A stretch of 64,000 nucleotides of DNA from Acinetobacter courvalinii (GCF_014635545.1 NZ_BMDA01000001.1:1442739-1506738), one strand, 5' to 3'. Shown: positions 8,237-17,417, numbered from the stretch's first letter. The notes: generated by a model not told the origin, from the letters alone. Made by a program: numbers and translations.

Positions 8237-8689
8237 TTAGTGTTGATTGAAGCCATTTAGAAAATCTCCACTCTTGAAATAGGAGATAATCTGCTTACTG
8301 TTTTTATCTGTGTTCATCACATCGATCTGCCTGAGATCACTAGTCACGGTAAATTCGGGCGGAATATTATCGACGATAGGAGGAATCCTTTTTTTCCCAC
8401 CGACGGTAATTTTTTCAATAAATCCTGCCAGCCAGAGCACATATTCATCCTGATATTTATAATTTGGAATCAGACTGACATCGATATTCAGGTAACCATC
8501 TATAAGCTGGTTCTTAAAACCAGAATTAAACTCAATAAAATTGTAAATAAGCTTCATATCGGTACCCTTCAGCTCTTTACGGATTTGTTTGAGTAAATCA
8601 TTGATATATTCGACTGGAGCTTGCGTAAACTTTTTTTCGTCTTTAAGGTTCTTATAAACTTTTTCAGCAATACGCAAATATTGTGGCAT
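8237..8689 (-). CDS. Unnamed ~150-residue family, paralogue C
   Basis: A 150-residue protein, third local paralogue. MPQYLRIAEKVYKNLKD, RKELKGTDMKLIYNFIEF, NIDVSLIPN, YVLWLAGFIEKIT, IPPEF and ISYFKSGDF align along its length with paralogue B. It lies on the opposite strand to B, so the pair is not a simple tandem duplication. No domain recognised. GGAGG lies upstream of the ATG. Confidence 0.8.
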   Translation of the reverse strand: MPQYLRIAEKVYKNLKDEKKFTQAPVEYINDLLKQIRKELKGTDMKLIYNFIEFNSGFKNQLIDGYLNIDVSLIPNYKYQDEYVLWLAGFIEKITVGGKKRIPPIVDNIPPEFTVTSDLRQIDVMNTDKNSKQIISYFKSGDFLNGFNQH

Positions 8690-8887
8690 TTCGAGGGTCC
8701 TCCACTTTTTTGTATTCTTGCTTATTATCTAAAATTCAGTTTTTCTATTTGTAATCATTCTTACATTTATTGTGTTGTTTATTGCTGCTTTGCTACAGAT
8801 TCATATTTTGTCATAAATAAGTCATCTTAGCTTTACTAAAGCTTGCGTTTTATCTTCAAATAAAGAGGTATCGCACTTATTTTATAA

Positions 8888-8900
8888 GAGAATAATTCTC
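8888..8900. promoter_or_regulatory. Fur-box-like palindrome
   Basis: GAGAATAATTCTC is a 13-base palindrome which, with flanking bases, resembles the AATGATAATNATTATCATT Fur consensus with two symmetric differences. It lies about 85 bases before the glutamate-synthase-like gene. Confidence 0.3.
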
Positions 8901-8904
8901 ATAT

Positions 8905-9027
8905 CTAACAATTCGTTACTTGTGGTTCAGGCAGGTTCTTGGCATCGTTTGTCAGTTGCTTTATTTTTAGGAATCTCCTGCCAATGGCTAGTCCAGCACA
9001 AGCGATAAGACATAAATTACTTAACAC
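8905..9027 (-). CDS. Possible 40-residue membrane peptide antisense to the glutamate-synthase-like start
   Basis: Read from a GTG preceded by GAAAAGAAA. The sequence VLSNLCLIACAGLAIGRRFLK plus a polar tail looks like a short membrane protein and resembles the 53-residue protein at 5268. It overlaps the first ~15 codons of the plus-strand gene starting at 8984, so one of the two boundaries may be wrong. Coding status is doubtful. Confidence 0.25.
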   Translation of the reverse strand: MLSNLCLIACAGLAIGRRFLKIKQLTNDAKNLPEPQVTNC

Positions 9028-10654
9028 TTTCTTTTCAAGACATTCTGTTTGGTTTCTTTGTATTTTCATTGCTTTAAGTATTACCTGGTTCAAAACAATT
9101 TATACCCCGCATAGTATTTATTATTTTATTTCAGACACCTTGTTAAACGGACTCTGGCTGGTAAGCAGTTTACTCAGCCTGGTCGGCCTACATGATTTAT
9201 TACAAAAGAAACATGCCATTTTAAGAAACTATCCGATTCTTGGGCATTTCCGCTTTATTTTTGAAGATGTCCGCCCGGAAATCCGTCAGTACTTTATTGA
9301 GTCCGATCAAGATGCATTACCCTTTTCACGCATGCAACGTAGTCTGGTCTATCAACGTGCCAAGAATGAGAATGCAGATAAACCCTTTGGTTCCATCATT
9401 GATGTGTATGATCCCAATTACCGTTTTATTGTTCACTCGATTGCACCTTGTCCTCCCTCTGATCCAGCGACCTTCCGCGTACAGATTGGTAATGCACAAT
9501 GTAGCCAGCCCTACAGCGCATCGATTATGAATATTTCTGCGATGAGTTTTGGCAGTTTAAGTGCCAATGCAATTCGTGCCCTCAATAAAGGTGCCGCGCT
9601 GGGTAAGTTTTATCATGACACAGGCGAAGGCAGCTTAAGTCCTTATCATTTAGAAAATGGTGGTGACATTGTCTGGCAAATTGCCAGCGGCTATTTCGGC
9701 TGCCGTACTCCACAAGGTCTGTTTTCACCGGAAAAATTTGCTGAACAGGCAAAAAATCCGAAGATCAAAATGATCGAGGTGAAACTGTCTCAAGGTGCGA
9801 AACCGGGTCATGGCGGTATTTTGCCAAAGCATAAGATTACTGAGGAAATTGCTGCGATCCGTGGTATTTCACGTGAGCATGACTGTATTTCACCGTCTAA
9901 GCATCCAAGCTTTAACACCCCGATTGAAATGATGCATTTTATCCAGCAGCTTCGTGAACTGTCGGGTGGTAAACCGGTTGGCTTTAAGCTATGTATCGGA
10001 CAGCCGTGGCAATTTATGAGCATTGTCAAAGCCATGCTGGAAACTAAAATTGTTCCTGATTTTGTGGTGGTTGATGGTTCAGAAGGCGGTACCGGTGCCG
10101 CACCAATCGAGTTCAGCGACTATATTGGTACACCGTTAAGAGAAGGCTTGCGTTTTGTACATAATACCCTGGTCGGTGCCGGTTTACGTGATCAGATCAA
10201 AATCGGTGCCAGTGGTAAAATGATCAGTGCCTTTGATATTGCCAGCACTTTTGCCTTGGGCGCAGATTGGGTCAATTCAGCACGTGGTTTCATGTTTGCG
10301 GTAGGCTGTATTCAGGCACAAAGCTGTCATACCAACCAATGTCCAGTTGGCGTTGCCACCCAAGATAAAGACCGTCAAAAAGCACTGGATGTACCAAGTA
10401 AAGCCGAACGTGTTTTTAACTTCCATAAAAATACCCTGCATGCTCTTTCTGAAATGATTGCAGCTGCCGGTCTAAATCACCCTTCAGAAATCAAGGCACA
10501 CCATTTAGCTCAACGTATGAATGATCGTGAAATTAAAAACTATGCACAGATCCATTTCTTCTTAAAAGAAAACGAGTTGTTGCTGGGCGATTTGAAAGAT
10601 GAAGACAATTTCTACTATCGGATGTGGAAACTTGCAGATCCAAATCATTTCTAA
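8984..10654 (+). CDS. FMN-binding glutamate-synthase-family protein
   Basis: A 556-residue membrane-anchored protein. Two N-terminal hydrophobic segments are followed by a Glu_synthase alpha/beta barrel with GSEGGTGAAPIEFSDYIG (FMN and 2-oxoglutarate region) and CHTNQCPVGVATQD, the cysteine cluster that binds the 3Fe-4S centre in GltB. It lacks the amidotransferase and GXGXG domains of GltB, so it is the stand-alone version. The donor and product are not established for this class. The ATG at 8984 is preferred over 8939 because AGGA lies upstream and the reading before it is not membrane-like. A bidirectional terminator follows. Confidence 0.85.
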   Translation: MASPAQAIRHKLLNTFFSRHSVWFLCIFIALSITWFKTIYTPHSIYYFISDTLLNGLWLVSSLLSLVGLHDLLQKKHAILRNYPILGHFRFIFEDVRPEIRQYFIESDQDALPFSRMQRSLVYQRAKNENADKPFGSIIDVYDPNYRFIVHSIAPCPPSDPATFRVQIGNAQCSQPYSASIMNISAMSFGSLSANAIRALNKGAALGKFYHDTGEGSLSPYHLENGGDIVWQIASGYFGCRTPQGLFSPEKFAEQAKNPKIKMIEVKLSQGAKPGHGGILPKHKITEEIAAIRGISREHDCISPSKHPSFNTPIEMMHFIQQLRELSGGKPVGFKLCIGQPWQFMSIVKAMLETKIVPDFVVVDGSEGGTGAAPIEFSDYIGTPLREGLRFVHNTLVGAGLRDQIKIGASGKMISAFDIASTFALGADWVNSARGFMFAVGCIQAQSCHTNQCPVGVATQDKDRQKALDVPSKAERVFNFHKNTLHALSEMIAAAGLNHPSEIKAHHLAQRMNDREIKNYAQIHFFLKENELLLGDLKDEDNFYYRMWKLADPNHF

Positions 10655-10661
10655 TCTATGT

Positions 10662-10691
10662 AAAAAAAGCCACTCAAGAGTGGCTTTTTTA
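10662..10691. terminator. Bidirectional terminator
   Basis: AAAAGCCACTC stem with GTGGCTTTT and loop AAGA, between convergent genes. Confidence 0.85.
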
Positions 10692-10710
10692 TGACTTGTA
10701 TAAAAATCAA

Positions 10711-11364
10711 TTACCGGCTAATCAAGCGATAAATGCCAAAGATTGCAAGCATCAGGATCAGCAGAAATTTCAGATAAGCAGTCCAGTTGTATTGTGAGCC
10801 CTTACCCTGCCAGATTTGTACTTCTACAGACTGGAACTGCAGGTTTGAGACTTCCATCAATTCGGCATGCGCCGCATAATTGCTTCCGTTATTTGACTCA
10901 CTTACTGAAAATGGATCTGAGCTCATCACCAGCAATATCGGCTCATTGGCATCGTAATGATGCGAATCATTGCTCTGAAAAACTTCAGGATGATAGCCAT
11001 TTGAACTTTCACTTTGAACACCCCCAATCCACTTCAACACGGTTTCTCCGGCTTGCAGGGTACTGCCTTTCACAACTAGAACAAAACGATAAGGATTTTG
11101 GGCTGCATCAGCCTGAAAGCTGATTCCGACATTCGGTCTTTTAAAGGTGTCTTTTGGAGGATCACTGACTGCCTTGTTTAAGGTCTGAATCTCACTCGGA
11201 GTCAATAGAATCGAGTTCACCAGCTTTTCGCCATATTCTCCAGCTTTAGGCGCATGCTTCACCTGACCGCATGCAGTGATAATGACGCTGATACTCACTA
11301 TTAATAAAATTCGAATCCAATTCATTTGCAAATTGAGATGAGCATGTTTACCAAATCTTTGCAT
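10711..11364 (-). CDS. Hypothetical envelope protein, N-terminal lipobox-like and C-terminal membrane anchor
   Basis: A 217-residue protein. A hydrophobic segment ends in IITAC near residue 32, reading as a lipobox if translation starts at Met14. A central beta-rich domain follows, then a C-terminal membrane helix (KFLLILMLAIFGIYRLISR). The ATG abuts the stop of the upstream gene (TAAATG), so translation is probably coupled. Having both a lipid anchor and a C-terminal membrane segment is unusual. No family recognised. Confidence 0.65.
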   Translation of the reverse strand: MQRFGKHAHLNLQMNWIRILLIVSISVIITACGQVKHAPKAGEYGEKLVNSILLTPSEIQTLNKAVSDPPKDTFKRPNVGISFQADAAQNPYRFVLVVKGSTLQAGETVLKWIGGVQSESSNGYHPEVFQSNDSHHYDANEPILLVMSSDPFSVSESNNGSNYAAHAELMEVSNLQFQSVEVQIWQGKGSQYNWTAYLKFLLILMLAIFGIYRLISR

Positions 11365-12093
11365 TTAAAATACACTCACCGCAATATGACGATCCAGCAT
11401 CCAGCGAACCACCGGGCCTTGTTTTTCCACAGGTAAAGACAAAATATATTCGAACGTTCGTATCACGACTTCACACTGTTTATTTTTGTCTGGCGCAGTC
11501 TCACCGGCATTGAGCAGATCGGCATCAATCGCATAATCCTGTCTTAACTTTTCTGCAATTTCAATCCATTCTGGTGGCGCTTGCATACGATCGACCACTG
11601 AACGTGAACCTTGATGGGTTAAAATATAATTCAGTGCGGCAGCGGTCTGTTGCTGCGTAGCAATACTGAGTAAATTTCTTCGTTCATCGATTGTGGTTTT
11701 AGCATACAGAGGAAATGCGATAGGAAAGCAATTACCATTGCGTTTGGCATCATAAAGTTGCTGTAAATAAGCTTTTGTCCATAACCGTTGCCCTTCATCA
11801 TCTGCCTGCTTTTCAACTATTTCTCGAAGCTTCCACCACAAGGTGCTGCTAACTGCAGTCAGCATTTCTTCAGGTTGAACGGTCGCATTGGCCGTTTGCT
11901 GAATCGTTTCGTAATCTTTAATTGCATGTTGTTTCAGTGGCTGCAGTAAAACAATCTGATCCAGAAGGTTCTGACGTTGTTCAACTGGATTGTTCTGTAC
12001 AACTTGTCCTGATGTTAACTCGTGCTGTGAACAACGATTTAACAATAAGAAAACGGCGAAAATTACCCCGATGACCATCAATGCTGCTCTCAT
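11365..12093 (-). CDS. Hypothetical membrane-anchored protein
   Basis: A 242-residue protein with an N-terminal hydrophobic anchor (ALMVIGVIFAVFLLL) followed by a mostly helical periplasmic domain with three cysteines. AAGGA precedes the ATG. It forms a two-gene operon with the downstream envelope protein, stop and start adjoining, so the two are likely to act together. No domain recognised. Confidence 0.65.
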   Translation of the reverse strand: MRAALMVIGVIFAVFLLLNRCSQHELTSGQVVQNNPVEQRQNLLDQIVLLQPLKQHAIKDYETIQQTANATVQPEEMLTAVSSTLWWKLREIVEKQADDEGQRLWTKAYLQQLYDAKRNGNCFPIAFPLYAKTTIDERRNLLSIATQQQTAAALNYILTHQGSRSVVDRMQAPPEWIEIAEKLRQDYAIDADLLNAGETAPDKNKQCEVVIRTFEYILSLPVEKQGPVVRWMLDRHIAVSVF

Positions 12094-12152
12094 TGCGCAT
12101 TTCCTTGTTATTTTAATATGTGAAAATAAAGTACTTTAAGATCAAAACGTCA

Positions 12153-12671
12153 TTAACGTTTAATTGAACAGGCGGAACTGGTCTGTGTCACCAAAGTATT
12201 GGTAGCAGCATTGCAACTGAGATAAATTCCCCCATCTTCAGTACACACGCTTGCGGCATACCGCTGAGGATTATTTTCCAGTAATCGCGCTGGTCGATCT
12301 GTATAACGGGCGAATCTCTGCAATGCCTGAATGCGTTGTTTACATTGGCTGAACTCAAGTATGGTTTTTTGAAATTCGGATCTAGAGGTCACTGTTCTGG
12401 TTGTATTGCTTGCCAGATCCTGCGTATAAGCATTGTTCTCATGCGTGATGGCTTGCTGCCGTTGTTGTTGCAGCTGACGGCAATCACCGCTAAAGCCATC
12501 AGCCGCCGAACCGGTACATGCTGTTTTCTGGCTTGCCTGAATCGCACATGGCCGACTTTGATAGGTTGTACCCTGACGGGTTACACATTTATACAGCTCT
12601 TGGGCACCAGCCGGAAAGGTAGCACCGAGCAGAAACAAGACACAAAAACCCCTTAATGTACCTTTTTTCAT
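12153..12671 (-). CDS. Secreted DUF4124-like cysteine-rich protein
   Basis: A 172-residue protein with a cleavable signal peptide (cut near AGA-QE, residue 23). The mature N-terminus ELYKCVTRQGTTYQSRPC matches the DUF4124 pattern (YKCVDxxGxxxYxxxPC) found in periplasmic proteins. A coiled Gln/Arg-rich middle follows, then a C-terminal region with more cysteines that probably form disulfides. GGGGA precedes the ATG. Role unknown; periplasmic location is the firm inference. Confidence 0.7.
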   Translation of the reverse strand: MKKGTLRGFCVLFLLGATFPAGAQELYKCVTRQGTTYQSRPCAIQASQKTACTGSAADGFSGDCRQLQQQRQQAITHENNAYTQDLASNTTRTVTSRSEFQKTILEFSQCKQRIQALQRFARYTDRPARLLENNPQRYAASVCTEDGGIYLSCNAATNTLVTQTSSACSIKR

Positions 12672-12752
12672 GATTTCCCCGAATATCTAATTCATTGATA
12701 TTTTTATAATATTCGAGATTCTATCACTTAAATAATGGCTAAAAAAGCGAAA

Positions 12753-13781
12753 TCAATAATAATAGTGGTTAGGTTTGGCATGCAAAAATGCCGGAATCAG
12801 CCCTGTGAGCGCGGCACGAATATCTGCCCGTTCATTGATCAGCTGATGTGAGCCTTCCTCTAACATCAGCAAGGTCTGTAGTCTAAACTTACGGCGGATG
12901 TATTCAATGTTATAACGCCAGTCCACCGTTTGATCGAGCGCTCCCTGCGCCAGCCACACCGGAATACGGCAAGCAGGTCGTTGCTCCATTTCCAGCATCC
13001 ATTTCGACATCGCCAGAATCCAGTCCATACCCATCATACGAGGCTGTAGAGGATCGGTTAAACGGATAAAACGTAGAAATTCGGGATTGTGATTATTACG
13101 ACGGAAATGGCGTGGTACCTGACTCTTGATACGGCGAATAATGCCCAGCCCGACCGAGTTATGCCACCATGCCGTTTTCGCAGGCCGGATTAACGGAGAA
13201 AGCAATAGCACCCGATCAACAATCGGGTCTTCACGCCGTTCAGCAAATTCCAGTAAATGATGCATCCAGATGGCCCCCCCCGTACTTTGACCGATTCCCA
13301 GCCACGGCTTCGGTAATTGTCTGGCGCCACGTACTGCATCATAAACCGCATGCAAGACTTGCTGATAATGATCAAAGTTTTGAATACTGGCCGGTGAACC
13401 ATTGCTCAGCCCATGCCCAGGAAGATCATAGGTCAGCACGCTAAAGCCCTGATCCAGAATTTCCTTGATAATCGGCTGATAGATACCACTATGTTCCAGA
13501 TAACCATGCAGCAGGCATACGGTGCCCTGTATCTTTTGCTGCTTCGGCTGGAACACCTGTACATGTAAACGGAACAATGGCATTTCCACATAACCCTGCC
13601 AATGCTCGCAATCCAGCACATTTAAACCATAGAGTTTACGATAGGCTTGTAGTGGTTTAGATGGTTCAGCAATAACGGATAAATCCAAGGGTTCCAGCAC
13701 CTGCGGCGTGGTTTCCCGATTTGGAACAGGTAAATCCAGTTGTTTTAGAATTGTCGGATTTAAAAATGGAATATTGGACAT
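12753..13781 (-). CDS. Alpha/beta hydrolase (serine aminopeptidase / monoacylglycerol-lipase type)
   Basis: A 342-residue protein. LLHGYLEHSGIY forms the oxyanion region, LTYDLPGHGLS follows, and GIGQSTGG is the nucleophile elbow with its Ser. The acid is probably in QGALDQTVD and the His in EEGSHQLINE. This is the Hydrolase_4 pattern of lysophospholipases and monoacylglycerol lipases. The start is taken at the ATG overlapping the previous gene's stop (TAATG), giving translational coupling. It is the last gene of the phosphatase-murB-DUF218 operon. Substrate likely a lipid ester, by inference. Confidence 0.85.
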   Translation of the reverse strand: MSNIPFLNPTILKQLDLPVPNRETTPQVLEPLDLSVIAEPSKPLQAYRKLYGLNVLDCEHWQGYVEMPLFRLHVQVFQPKQQKIQGTVCLLHGYLEHSGIYQPIIKEILDQGFSVLTYDLPGHGLSNGSPASIQNFDHYQQVLHAVYDAVRGARQLPKPWLGIGQSTGGAIWMHHLLEFAERREDPIVDRVLLLSPLIRPAKTAWWHNSVGLGIIRRIKSQVPRHFRRNNHNPEFLRFIRLTDPLQPRMMGMDWILAMSKWMLEMEQRPACRIPVWLAQGALDQTVDWRYNIEYIRRKFRLQTLLMLEEGSHQLINERADIRAALTGLIPAFLHAKPNHYYY

Positions 13782-14914
13782 TAGGGTATCTCTCGACAAT
13801 CACTTGAACCAATCAACATATCACGAATTGTAGCCAGCATTTCGTAGTTTGCTCGGCGACTGTGATCATAGTTTTGTTCGCTCGGACGCCAGTCGGTCAA
13901 GGTGGTTGGCATAGGAGCAATCACAGGAACCGTTTCAATACCGCTTAAGGCAAATAAACGGCGGGTACGCGGCATGTGATATTCATCGGTAATCAGAATC
14001 ACCGTTGGTGCACCGCCTTTCTTTTGTAGCAATAACGAGCTGAATCTGGTGTTTTCACAGGTATTCATACTTCTATTTTCAAGTAGCTTGGCTTCTATAC
14101 CGCGCTCTTTGAGCCATGCCTGCATATAGGGTGCTTCAACGCCGCTCAAGACAATTGGTAGAGCATATTGCTTTTCGACTTCAAGAGTTTTCTCCAGACG
14201 CAAACGGGTGTAATTGTTGACCACAATATCTTTACCGTTCGCGCCGAGTGTTAAACCACCACCCAGCACCACAATGGCATTGGGCTGAGACATATTTTGT
14301 GGTTCAGGTACACCGTCTTTATTCTTTTTCAGCTCAACCAGATCTTTATTGGTTTCATCCTTATCCTCTTCATTCACGGGCAACTCAATAGGATAGGTCT
14401 CAAGAAAAGCCATATATTTACCCATCAGCGCCTGATTGTCCGGGGTATTCCACTGTAAAAAGTCTAATGGTGTAGTGATGGTCACCGCTGAACTGGCCTG
14501 ATCCTGATCAGTTCGCTCCCCCATCAATGGAATAGCTGGCTGCTTCTTTTCTTCAGCACTTTCTTTTTCCTGCTCTTCAGCAATCAGCTGTTGAAGCAAT
14601 TTATAACGGGCCTGAATTAGTCTTAAATCTTCAGATTGTTCAGACTGAAAGGACTTTTCCATCAGCTTGAGGTAGGCTTGGCGTGCAATCCACAGATTCG
14701 AACCCGGTTCCAAAGTCTCATGTTCACTCAAAGCGGCCGGCTTTTGGCTTTGTGCAGCGACTTCATTCACGTCGACAGGCACAAAGCGGTTCAGCCCTTT
14801 CACCACCAGTTGTGAATAAAAAGGCGAATATAAAAAAAGTACAAAACAGCCCAATAGCACGAAGAGTATGGTAATTACCCGTACTAAACTGACCATCCAA
14901 TGCACTTTAGCCAT
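13781..14914 (-). CDS. DUF218 / YdcF-family membrane protein
   Basis: A 377-residue protein. An N-terminal membrane helix (about residues 10-30) is followed by a charged, coiled-coil-prone linker rich in Glu/Lys, then the DUF218 domain with AIVVLGGGLTLG, LPIVLSGVE, ENTRFSS and ILITDEYHMPRTRRLF. Relatives ElyC and SanA affect envelope integrity and lipid II/peptidoglycan metabolism. GAGGAG lies just before the 14914 ATG, which is preferred over the longer frame overlapping murB. Lying eight bases after murB supports a cell-wall role. The long acidic insertion before the domain is unusual. Confidence 0.8.
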   Translation of the reverse strand: MAKVHWMVSLVRVITILFVLLGCFVLFLYSPFYSQLVVKGLNRFVPVDVNEVAAQSQKPAALSEHETLEPGSNLWIARQAYLKLMEKSFQSEQSEDLRLIQARYKLLQQLIAEEQEKESAEEKKQPAIPLMGERTDQDQASSAVTITTPLDFLQWNTPDNQALMGKYMAFLETYPIELPVNEEDKDETNKDLVELKKNKDGVPEPQNMSQPNAIVVLGGGLTLGANGKDIVVNNYTRLRLEKTLEVEKQYALPIVLSGVEAPYMQAWLKERGIEAKLLENRSMNTCENTRFSSLLLQKKGGAPTVILITDEYHMPRTRRLFALSGIETVPVIAPMPTTLTDWRPSEQNYDHSRRANYEMLATIRDMLIGSSDCREIP

Positions 14915-14922
14915 AAATCTCC

Positions 14923-15957
14923 TCATCCACGATGGGCTTGAATCAAACCACATTCACTATATAACACAGGTTCAGGCTCTAGCTGAATACTAAACTTTTG
15001 TTTTACATCACTTTGTACAGCCTGATAGGTTTTTTGTACGTCAGTGAGGGCGGCGTCGGCATAATTGACCAAGACCAAAGCCTGTTTATGAAACATGCCA
15101 ACTGGCCCTAATTGCTTACCTTTCCAGCCTGTTTGGTCAATCAACCAGCCTGCTGCCACTTTAACATTGCTGTTCGGCTGTGGATAATGCGGTATGTTTG
15201 GAAATTGTTGAGTAATTTTGTCAAATTCGGTTTGCGACAAGACCGGGTTTTTGAAAAAACTGCCCACATTAGGAAATTCTTTAGGATCGGGTAATTTGCT
15301 TTGACGAATCAGGATGACCTGATTTTGCAAATTTTCTGCACTGAGCTGATCACCTACTGCCTGTTTTAAATCCCCATAATTCAATCTGAGATCTGCTTTT
15401 TTCAGTAATTTAAAAGTGACACTCACAATGATGTAACGGTTAGGATCATCTTTGAAAATGCTATGACGATAGGCAAACTGGCATGCCTGAGCCGGAATCG
15501 AATCAAACTGCTTCAATTGACGATCGTAAACCTGAACAGAGTCAATAAACTCTCCTGCTTCAACCCCATAAGCACCAATATTCTGAACTGGCGAGGCACC
15601 GACCAGACCCGGGATCAAAGCCAGATTTTGTAAACCGAACCACTGCTGCTCGGTGCTATATAAAACAAAGTCGTGCCAGACCTGACCTGCACCCACTTTA
15701 ACACTAACCGTATCGGCATCCTGAGCAACAACTTCAATGCCCTGAATATTCAAATGAACCACCAGGGCCTGTATATGCTGTGGCAGTAATACATTACTCC
15801 CGCCAGACAGTACCAGCACATTGAGCCCGTGCTGCTCAGCAAAATCCAGCGCTGCAATGATGTCATCGGCCTGATTGATCTGGACATAATGTGAAGCAAT
15901 AGCATTAAGATTTAATGTATTTAAACGCTTAAGCGAAACCTGCTGTTGTACTTGCAT
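14923..15957 (-). CDS. murB: UDP-N-acetylenolpyruvoylglucosamine reductase
   Basis: A 344-residue flavoenzyme that reduces UDP-GlcNAc-enolpyruvate to UDP-MurNAc in peptidoglycan synthesis, cytoplasmic. Visible features are LSGGSNVLL (FAD), [33 protein letters not shown] with the catalytic Ser, and the C-terminal EPEP-x-LYS. Length and motifs fit type I MurB like that of E. coli. It follows the phosphatase gene by 13 bases and precedes the DUF218 gene by eight, an operon. AGGA lies upstream of the ATG. Confidence 0.95.
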   Translation of the reverse strand: MQVQQQVSLKRLNTLNLNAIASHYVQINQADDIIAALDFAEQHGLNVLVLSGGSNVLLPQHIQALVVHLNIQGIEVVAQDADTVSVKVGAGQVWHDFVLYSTEQQWFGLQNLALIPGLVGASPVQNIGAYGVEAGEFIDSVQVYDRQLKQFDSIPAQACQFAYRHSIFKDDPNRYIIVSVTFKLLKKADLRLNYGDLKQAVGDQLSAENLQNQVILIRQSKLPDPKEFPNVGSFFKNPVLSQTEFDKITQQFPNIPHYPQPNSNVKVAAGWLIDQTGWKGKQLGPVGMFHKQALVLVNYADAALTDVQKTYQAVQSDVKQKFSIQLEPEPVLYSECGLIQAHRG

Positions 15958-15970
15958 GTTAAATTAAATC

Positions 15971-16480
15971 CTATAACCCTGCTTTTAATTGCTTTTTAAA
16001 AATATCGACCCATGCCTGACTGCTCGATTCACACTGATCCAGCACCCGATCAAAACCGTCTGCACCGCCATAATAAGGATCTGGAACTGCCTGCTGGCCA
16101 AATTGAGGATCATGTTCACTCATCAAGGCAATTTTTGCCCGAATCTGCGCTGCACCAAATTGCTGGGTTGCTTTTTGCATGAGTGCCTGAATATCATCAA
16201 GGTTCTCATGATCCATTGCCAGAATCAGATCAAACTCCACAAAATCATTCAACTGGATTTGTCTTGCACGCAATGCTGACAGATCATAACCACGTTGCAT
16301 TGCATGTTGCTGACTGCGTGCATCAGGTGCCTTGTTGGGATGATAATTACTGGTGCCTGCCGAATCGATCACCACGTCCAAGCCATGGGCATGACAATAA
16401 TGTCTGAGAATTGCCTCTGCAGTGGGAGATCGGCAAATATTGCCTAAACAGACACATAACACCTTATATTGTGCTGTCAT
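15971..16480 (-). CDS. Low-molecular-weight protein-tyrosine phosphatase
   Basis: A 169-residue protein with the CX5R P-loop CLGNICRS (Cys11, Arg17) near the N-terminus and the general-acid loop DPYYGG near residue 140. Family enzymes dephosphorylate protein tyrosines, for example on polysaccharide-export kinases. No capsule kinase gene lies nearby, so this is probably a housekeeping copy. First gene of the murB operon. Confidence 0.9.
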   Translation of the reverse strand: MTAQYKVLCVCLGNICRSPTAEAILRHYCHAHGLDVVIDSAGTSNYHPNKAPDARSQQHAMQRGYDLSALRARQIQLNDFVEFDLILAMDHENLDDIQALMQKATQQFGAAQIRAKIALMSEHDPQFGQQAVPDPYYGGADGFDRVLDQCESSSQAWVDIFKKQLKAGL

Positions 16481-16901
16481 TAGTTATACATTCCAACATA
16501 CTGTTCTATAAGGAGATTAAAATATTGCATGTAAAATTCCTGCAAAATAAAGGCAAACCTGTTCAATGTGATTCTGCATGAGTTGACCACGTTGATCTCT
16601 GGCTATTCTGTCAAAAATTGCATTGATTTGAAAGGAAATAGTGTTGATCTCTTTTGAATATTCTGTATGAATATGTTCTTTTTCTGAATGAGTAATACAC
16701 AATCGCAATCAACCAGTCTGCATAAGCCATTCTTAATCACCAGACAGATCAACCAATTTTATTTCTAAAGATCGGGTATGCCCATCTGAAAGCTTAAGAA
16801 ATCACTTTTATGCTCAGAAAATATGTCTTGAGTTAAGCCAAATAAGGCTAGGTCTTTGAGTTCTTATTTTGATCAAAAAAAACTAAAAGGATATAGCAGA
16901 G
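16481..16901. other. Intergenic, no convincing gene
   Basis: AT-rich spacer holding the promoters of the phosphatase operon and of the 56-residue membrane gene. A 63-codon minus frame here has no ribosome site or protein-like pattern and is not called. Confidence 0.5.
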
Positions 16902-17072
16902 ATGTCAGCATTTTTAATTATTATTGGATTTATTCTGGCTTTGTCCGGAATGATCTTTGGACCGCATCTATTTGTTAAGCACATAACAAATATCCAGGAA
17001 GCCAAAGCCATGAGCTTTTTATGTATGCTGCCCGGCGTATTGAGCTTGGCAATTGGTTTCTATCTGAGATAA
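16902..17072 (+). CDS. 56-residue membrane protein
   Basis: Begins MSAFLIIIGFILALSGM with AAAGGA upstream. Two hydrophobic stretches (residues 3-20 and 38-54) flank a short polar loop containing HITNIQEAKA. It is a two-pass inner-membrane microprotein without a recognised family. Coding status is supported by the ribosome site and hydrophobic periodicity. Confidence 0.6.
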   Translation: MSAFLIIIGFILALSGMIFGPHLFVKHITNIQEAKAMSFLCMLPGVLSLAIGFYLR

Positions 17073-17291
17073 GTACTAAAAACGTCCTGCTCTTGTATTT
17101 ATAAGATTAAAGTTAAAGTAAAGCCCTGACTAAATCATTAAATATACATACAAGTCTGTATACAAACCCAATCATCAATTACCATAAAATGTAACAATAC
17201 AATTTCATTTTAATTGCAATATATATCACATGATTTATACATTTTTATAAATCTGATTATTACTTTAAAAATCTAAACTTGAGGGTTTCCC

Positions 17292-17417
17292 ATGAAAAAG
17301 ATACTGCTTACATTCACTACATTACTAGCAATTTCTACTGGTGCAATGGCAACTGATCTCAGTCCGAAGCATGACACGATTCGCGGCGGCGGTTGTGGCT
17401 TTAGCTGTGGCCACTAA
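17292..17417 (+). CDS. Secreted Gly/Cys-rich 41-residue peptide precursor
   Basis: The gene encodes a typical Sec signal peptide (MKKILLTFTTLLAISTGAMA) and a mature peptide of about 21 residues that ends RGGGCGFSCGH. The preceding sequence has TTGAGGGTTT, a good ribosome site. It is closed by a strong terminator, so it is a discrete transcription unit. The two Cys could form a small disulfide loop or, with the terminal His, bind metal. No known family recognised. Confidence 0.65.
   Translation: MKKILLTFTTLLAISTGAMATDLSPKHDTIRGGGCGFSCGH

Noticed and set aside
16517-16708. 63-codon minus-strand frame between the phosphatase and the small membrane gene
   Set aside because: No ribosome site, irregular composition and no protein-like pattern.
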